Shown here piece by piece: positions 12,610 to 16,118 of a DNA stretch of 16,118 bases. Position 1 is the stretch's first letter. The number at the start of each line of letters is the position of its first letter. The stretch covers positions 1 through 16,118 of the forward strand of contig DAOLDC010000015.1 in the NCBI GenBank assembly GCA_035327525.1. The letters run 5' to 3'. The notes under the pieces were generated by a model that saw only the letters and a program-made list of their open reading frames with translations, had not been told where the DNA came from and did not search any database. The position numbers were made by a program, and so were the translations under genes. Source of the stretch: JAKLEX01 sp035327525 (lineage in GTDB: Bacteria > Patescibacteriota > Minisyncoccia > Phycocordibacterales > JAACPR01).

Positions 12610-14559
12610 ATGAATTATTTTGATAGACAAAAAACAAACAGAATAGAAAAATTAGAAAAAAAATTGTATTCCAAAACAGAAAAACAAGAATCCGACGATC
12701 GTTCGGAATTTGACGAAAGAAAATATTCTCAATTGGATAATGACTGGACTCCTGACGGGGAAGAGCACGAATTGGACAAGGATTATTTTGACGCCAACGA
12801 GACTTCCGAAAAACCAAAAAAGGGACTATTTTTTCTAACATTATTGATAGCTGGCATTTTTTTTGTTGGATCTGTTTTGTACGCAACATTTGTTTTTGTT
12901 GGAAATCAGAACACTGTAATTTCTGATGAAATAAACATAAATATAATCGGACCGGTTTCTGTCGGTTCGGGAAGCAGGCTCTCATTAGATATTATTGTCC
13001 AAAACAATTCAAAAAAAGATTTGGAATCTGTTCATTTGGTAACAAATTATCCTGTCGGAACAAAAACAATAGATTTGAAAGAAGATTTGGTTACTGGTCG
13101 AATGGTAATTGGCGATATGCCGGCAGGTTCTGTTTCAAAAAGAACTTTGGATATGGCATTTCTGGGCGAAAGAGATGAAATAAAAAAAATTGATTTGAAA
13201 ATCGAATACAGATTGTCAGGATCATACGCATTATTTGATAAACCAAAATCATTTGAAATAGTTTTGTCAGAACCACCAATCCAAATTCTTGTTAATGCTT
13301 TTGAAAAAGTTTCGTCAGGACAAATAACCGATTTTGACATCAAAATCAGGTCGAATTCCGAGAGAGAAATAGCAGAATTATTATTTGTGGCAGATTATCC
13401 GTTTGGTTTTGGTTTTATGAATTCATCTATTCGCCCAAGTTATGGCAATAATGTTTGGCTTTTTAGAGATTTCAAACCAGGTGAAACCAGAGAAATCAAG
13501 ATAACAGGCCAAATTCAAGCACAAGATAACGAGGAGAGGGCTTTCCGTTTCAATATTGGAACACCTAGTGATATTAATAATGAAGAAATCGGTGTCACAT
13601 TTAATAATACTCGACATGTTGTTTTTATTGAAAAACCTTTTATCGATTTACAATTAGTAATCAATAATAGTACCGAAAAAATAATTTCTGTAAAAAGCGG
13701 CGAATCTTTCAATACAAATGTTTTATTTACAAATAACACAAACGACAAAATAAGGGATATAGAAATTGTTTTGTCATTAGATGGCGCCGTTCTCGACAAA
13801 TCCGCAACCCAAATTCTGGGAGGATTCTATAGTTCATTTGATAACAAAATAACTTTTAACAAAGATACTTACAATCAATTAGCAGAAGTATTACCTAGAC
13901 AGCAAGTCAACATAACCAATACATTGAAAACTTTTGATTTGTCTTCAAATAATTTGAATCTAAAAAATCCAGAAATAAAAATCTCAGCAACCGTAAAAGG
14001 TCGAAGAGTTAGAGAATCTGGTGCTGATGAATCTATAGAACAACAAAATTTTTATACAATAAAAGTTTTGTCAGATTTGATTTTGGCAGTAGCCAACAAT
14101 CGCGAAAAAATCAGCGGTATAACTGATTTTGGACCAATTCCACCAAAAGTCGATAACGAAACTTCTTATACAATTACATGGACAGTTGCAAATAGTTCCG
14201 CTGATGTCCGTGATGCAAAAGTCGTTGCTAGATTACCAAACTATATGAAATGGAATAATGTTGTCGTTCCAAATGGTGAAAACATAACATATGATGAAAC
14301 TTCTAGAAGAATTACCTGGAATATTGGAGAAATTTCCGCTGGAGCAGGTTATTCCAGAGCTGCCAGAACTGTGAATTTTCAATTGGTTTTGCGACCAAGC
14401 ATTAGTCAGCGACAACAAGCTGTCGTATTGTTAGATCAAATGGTTGTAACCGGCTTTGATTTGTTCAATGAAAAATTAATACAGAACGGCGCACCAAACA
14501 GTACAACCGTGATTTCTGGTCGTAGCACTTTTGATTCTCATCAATTTGTGGTTGAATAG
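12610..14559 (+). CDS. Single-pass membrane protein with large extracellular beta-domain region (DUF11-like C-terminus)
   Basis: 649 residues, function unknown. Residues 1-70 are charged and hydrophilic (Lys/Glu/Asp-rich, presumably cytoplasmic), 72-98 form one hydrophobic helix, and the remaining 550 residues are beta-rich, Asn/Ser/Thr-rich and lack cysteines, as expected for an exported stalk. Several segments repeat the theme of a conserved-domain beta sandwich: NNSxKDLESVHLVTNYPVG, NSEREIAELLFVADYPFGF, TNNTNDKIRDIEIVLSLDG and NSSADVRDAKVVARLP, each an unpaired-strand plus a proposed DUF11/CARDB-like fold. The last unit (about 488-605) is the best DUF11 match. There is no cleavable signal peptide or sortase motif, so it is anchored by its N-terminal helix. 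It sits 8 bases before glyS with its own perfect -10 box and probably shares an mRNA with glyS. Confidence 0.75.
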   Translation: MNYFDRQKTNRIEKLEKKLYSKTEKQESDDRSEFDERKYSQLDNDWTPDGEEHELDKDYFDANETSEKPKKGLFFLTLLIAGIFFVGSVLYATFVFVGNQNTVISDEININIIGPVSVGSGSRLSLDIIVQNNSKKDLESVHLVTNYPVGTKTIDLKEDLVTGRMVIGDMPAGSVSKRTLDMAFLGERDEIKKIDLKIEYRLSGSYALFDKPKSFEIVLSEPPIQILVNAFEKVSSGQITDFDIKIRSNSEREIAELLFVADYPFGFGFMNSSIRPSYGNNVWLFRDFKPGETREIKITGQIQAQDNEERAFRFNIGTPSDINNEEIGVTFNNTRHVVFIEKPFIDLQLVINNSTEKIISVKSGESFNTNVLFTNNTNDKIRDIEIVLSLDGAVLDKSATQILGGFYSSFDNKITFNKDTYNQLAEVLPRQQVNITNTLKTFDLSSNNLNLKNPEIKISATVKGRRVRESGADESIEQQNFYTIKVLSDLILAVANNREKISGITDFGPIPPKVDNETSYTITWTVANSSADVRDAKVVARLPNYMKWNNVVVPNGENITYDETSRRITWNIGEISAGAGYSRAARTVNFQLVLRPSISQRQQAVVLLDQMVVTGFDLFNEKLIQNGAPNSTTVISGRSTFDSHQFVVE

Positions 14560-14567
14560 AGCTTGAT

Positions 14568-16019
14568 ATGAAAGAAAACAAAAAAGAAAATAACAAAATG
14601 GAAAAAATAATCTCTTTATGCAAGAGACGCGGTTTTATTTATCAGGGATCAGAAATTTATGGTGGTTTGGCTGGAACATGGGATTATGGACCGCTGGGAG
14701 TTGCGTTGAGAAACAATATTCGAAATCTGTGGTGGAAGCGTTTTGTTGAAGATCGTGAGGATATGTATGGAATTGACGCTGCAATTCTGATGAATCAAAA
14801 TGTTTGGAAAGCGTCAGGACACGTGGCTGGTTTTGCTGATCCATTGGTAGAAGATGTAAAAACAAAAAAGCGTTTTCGTGCTGATCATTTACTGGAAGAG
14901 GCGGGTGTAGATGTAAAGGGGATGAAACTGCCAGAAATGAATGCAAAAATTCGCGAATTGAAGCTGAAAAGTCCAGATGGCAATGATTTGGGCGAAGCAC
15001 GACAGTTCAATATGATGTTGCGGACGCATGTCGGCGCAACAGAGGACGATGCGGCAATTTCATATTTGCGCCCAGAAACTGCTGGCGGAATGTTTGTAAA
15101 TTTCAAAAATATTCTGGATTCTTTTCATCCAAAACTGCCTTTTGGTACAGCACAAATTGGAAAAGCATTTCGAAATGAGATCGCACCTCGCGATTTTACT
15201 TTTCGTTCTCGTGAATTTGAACAAATGGAAATAGAATATTTTGTAAATCCACGCGATTGGGAAAAAACTTTTGAGCATTTTGTCGAGCAAGTTCATGAAT
15301 ATACAAAGGACATTGGTCTAGATCAATCAAAAGTTCACGAACTAGAAGTCGCTCCAGAGGATCGCGCTCATTATTCAAAACGCACAATCGATTTTGAGTT
15401 TGATTATCCTTTCGGTCGCAAAGAATTGTACGGATTGGCTTATAGAACTGATTTTGATTTGACGGCTCACACCAACGCTAGCAAAGTCGATTTGTCGTAT
15501 TTTGACGAAGAGTCAAAAGAGCGATTTTTGCCACATGTTATCGAGCCATCTTTCGGACTAGATCGAACAGTTTTGGCAGTATTGTCAGATGCTTATTGCG
15601 AAGAAAAAATTGGCGCAAAACCAGTTAGTGTAGAAGGTGAGGGTGGAAGTAATGAGGGCGGCGAAATTGTTGATGGTGGCGAAACTCGCGTTTTTCTCAA
15701 ATTCTCCCCACCCGTCGCTCCGATCAAAGTTGCAGTTTTTCCTTTACTAAAGAACAAACCTCAATTGGTAGAAAAGGCTCGTGAAATTTACAAGGAACTT
15801 CGCACCAAAATCAGTGGCGGAGTAATGTTTGATGATAATGGAAACATTGGCAAGAGATATCGTCGCCAAGACGAAATCGGAACCCCATTCTGCGTAACTG
15901 TAGATTTTGAAACTATCGAAAAAGGAAATGGCGTTACAATCAGAAATCGAGACACTGGAGAGCAAGAGAGAATTGCTGAAAAAGATCTCATCCAAACTTT
16001 GACAAATGGACTGAAATAG
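14568..16019 (+). CDS. glyS: Glycyl-tRNA synthetase, single-chain (alpha2) type
   Basis: 483 residues; class II synthetase that charges tRNA-Gly, of the homodimeric type found in Gram-positives, archaea and eukaryotes. Landmarks: CKRRGFIYQGSEIYGG (18-33), the WDYGPLG motif, motif 2 FRNEIAPRDFTFRSREFEQME (201-221), the TDFDLTAH stretch and motif 3 GLDRTV (330-335), then the anticodon-binding domain from VAPIKVAVFPL onward. A Gly/Glu-rich insert of about 15-20 residues lies between motif 3 and that domain. The start is uncertain: the ATG at 14568 gives ten Lys/Asn-rich extra residues, while the ATG at 14598 (MEKIISLCKRRGF) matches the usual N-terminus. No -10 box or Shine-Dalgarno sequence precedes either, so it is probably co-transcribed with the surface-protein gene. 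Confidence 0.96.
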   Translation: MKENKKENNKMEKIISLCKRRGFIYQGSEIYGGLAGTWDYGPLGVALRNNIRNLWWKRFVEDREDMYGIDAAILMNQNVWKASGHVAGFADPLVEDVKTKKRFRADHLLEEAGVDVKGMKLPEMNAKIRELKLKSPDGNDLGEARQFNMMLRTHVGATEDDAAISYLRPETAGGMFVNFKNILDSFHPKLPFGTAQIGKAFRNEIAPRDFTFRSREFEQMEIEYFVNPRDWEKTFEHFVEQVHEYTKDIGLDQSKVHELEVAPEDRAHYSKRTIDFEFDYPFGRKELYGLAYRTDFDLTAHTNASKVDLSYFDEESKERFLPHVIEPSFGLDRTVLAVLSDAYCEEKIGAKPVSVEGEGGSNEGGEIVDGGETRVFLKFSPPVAPIKVAVFPLLKNKPQLVEKAREIYKELRTKISGGVMFDDNGNIGKRYRRQDEIGTPFCVTVDFETIEKGNGVTIRNRDTGEQERIAEKDLIQTLTNGLK

Positions 16020-16078
16020 TTTTTCAAGTTTTTAATTTATTAATATTTAATTTTTTACACTACGTTTTTTGAATCCTC

Positions 16079-16118
16079 CGCAGTCTTTTTTGGTCAAGTG
16101 CAACTTGACGAAAAAAGG
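16079..16118. repeat. Terminal direct repeat, copy 2, with embedded palindrome
   Basis: Identical over all 40 bases to 1-40; the palindromic part is 16085-16117. The stretch 16020-16078 between glyS and this repeat is A/T-rich and holds nothing else I can name. If the ends are joined, glyS and the dcd-like gene become convergent across this element. Confidence 0.9.

Noticed and set aside
1..16118. Plasmid or phage genome because of the identical ends
   Set aside because: No replication, partition, capsid or integrase gene is present; most genes are core chromosomal functions.
1..16118. Alternative genetic code (UGA read as Gly, as in some CPR groups)
   Set aside because: TGA ends the thyA-like gene and the cassette gene at sensible lengths, and no gene needs read-through of TGA.
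1..16118. CRISPR array, transposase or insertion sequence
   Set aside because: No regularly spaced repeats and no transposase-like ORF were found on either strand.

Overview
The window reads as a piece of a low-GC, streamlined bacterial chromosome, most likely from the Candidate Phyla Radiation (Patescibacteria), with a Parcubacteria-like flavour. The reasons are the very A/T-rich housekeeping genes, divergent or shortened versions of universal proteins (RecO of 199 residues without a zinc finger, a eukaryote-like IleRS, a single-chain GlyRS), and a gene (4986-5708) whose N-terminus resembles a protein family I remember as frequent in Parcubacteria. TGA is used as a stop (thyA-like gene and gene 4986-5708), so the code is the standard one and not the UGA=Gly code of Gracilibacteria/Absconditabacteria.

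Layout. 1-40 and 16079-16118 are an identical 40-bp direct repeat built on a palindrome, so the sequence is either a circularised contig or a segment bounded by a dispersed repeat. 82-1601 (minus strand) carries a Dcd/dUTPase-fold enzyme and a ThyA-family enzyme. 1642-2118 (plus) is a divergently transcribed deoxycytidylate-deaminase-like protein. 2149-2235 is an ORF-less promoter/leader/Shine-Dalgarno unit, followed by a very AT-rich NYN-domain gene on the minus strand. From 2850 on, everything is on the plus strand: glyA, tmk, an atypical G+C-rich stand-alone cassette (4808-5777), dut, argS, ileS, recO, a membrane-anchored surface protein, and glyS.

How the genes fit together. The first third is a thymidylate module: SHMT supplies methylene-tetrahydrofolate, the ThyA-family enzyme methylates a pyrimidine nucleotide, the deaminase and dUTPase-fold enzymes supply or process dCMP/dUMP, and Tmk phosphorylates dTMP. 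The key residues do not fit the textbook route. The ThyA homologue has Asp where dUMP-specific enzymes have Asn, and Pro where they have His next to the catalytic Cys. The Dcd homologue lacks the deaminating Glu. Together they suggest a cytosine-first route (dCTP to dCMP to 5-methyl-dCMP to dTMP), which is an inference from residues only.

The second notable object is IleRS, which carries a complete histidine-phosphatase domain of about 200 residues inside its catalytic core with the whole catalytic set present.

Most genes have an extended -10 box (TGnTAAAAT-like) ending 6-12 nt before the ATG and no Shine-Dalgarno sequence, which implies leaderless mRNAs. This corrects the starts of glyA and the deaminase. 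Gene 4986-5708 breaks the rule: it has a consensus -35/-10 promoter, a structured leader of about 140 nt with mutually exclusive hairpins, a strong Shine-Dalgarno sequence and its own terminator. No gap between genes exceeds 300 bases.
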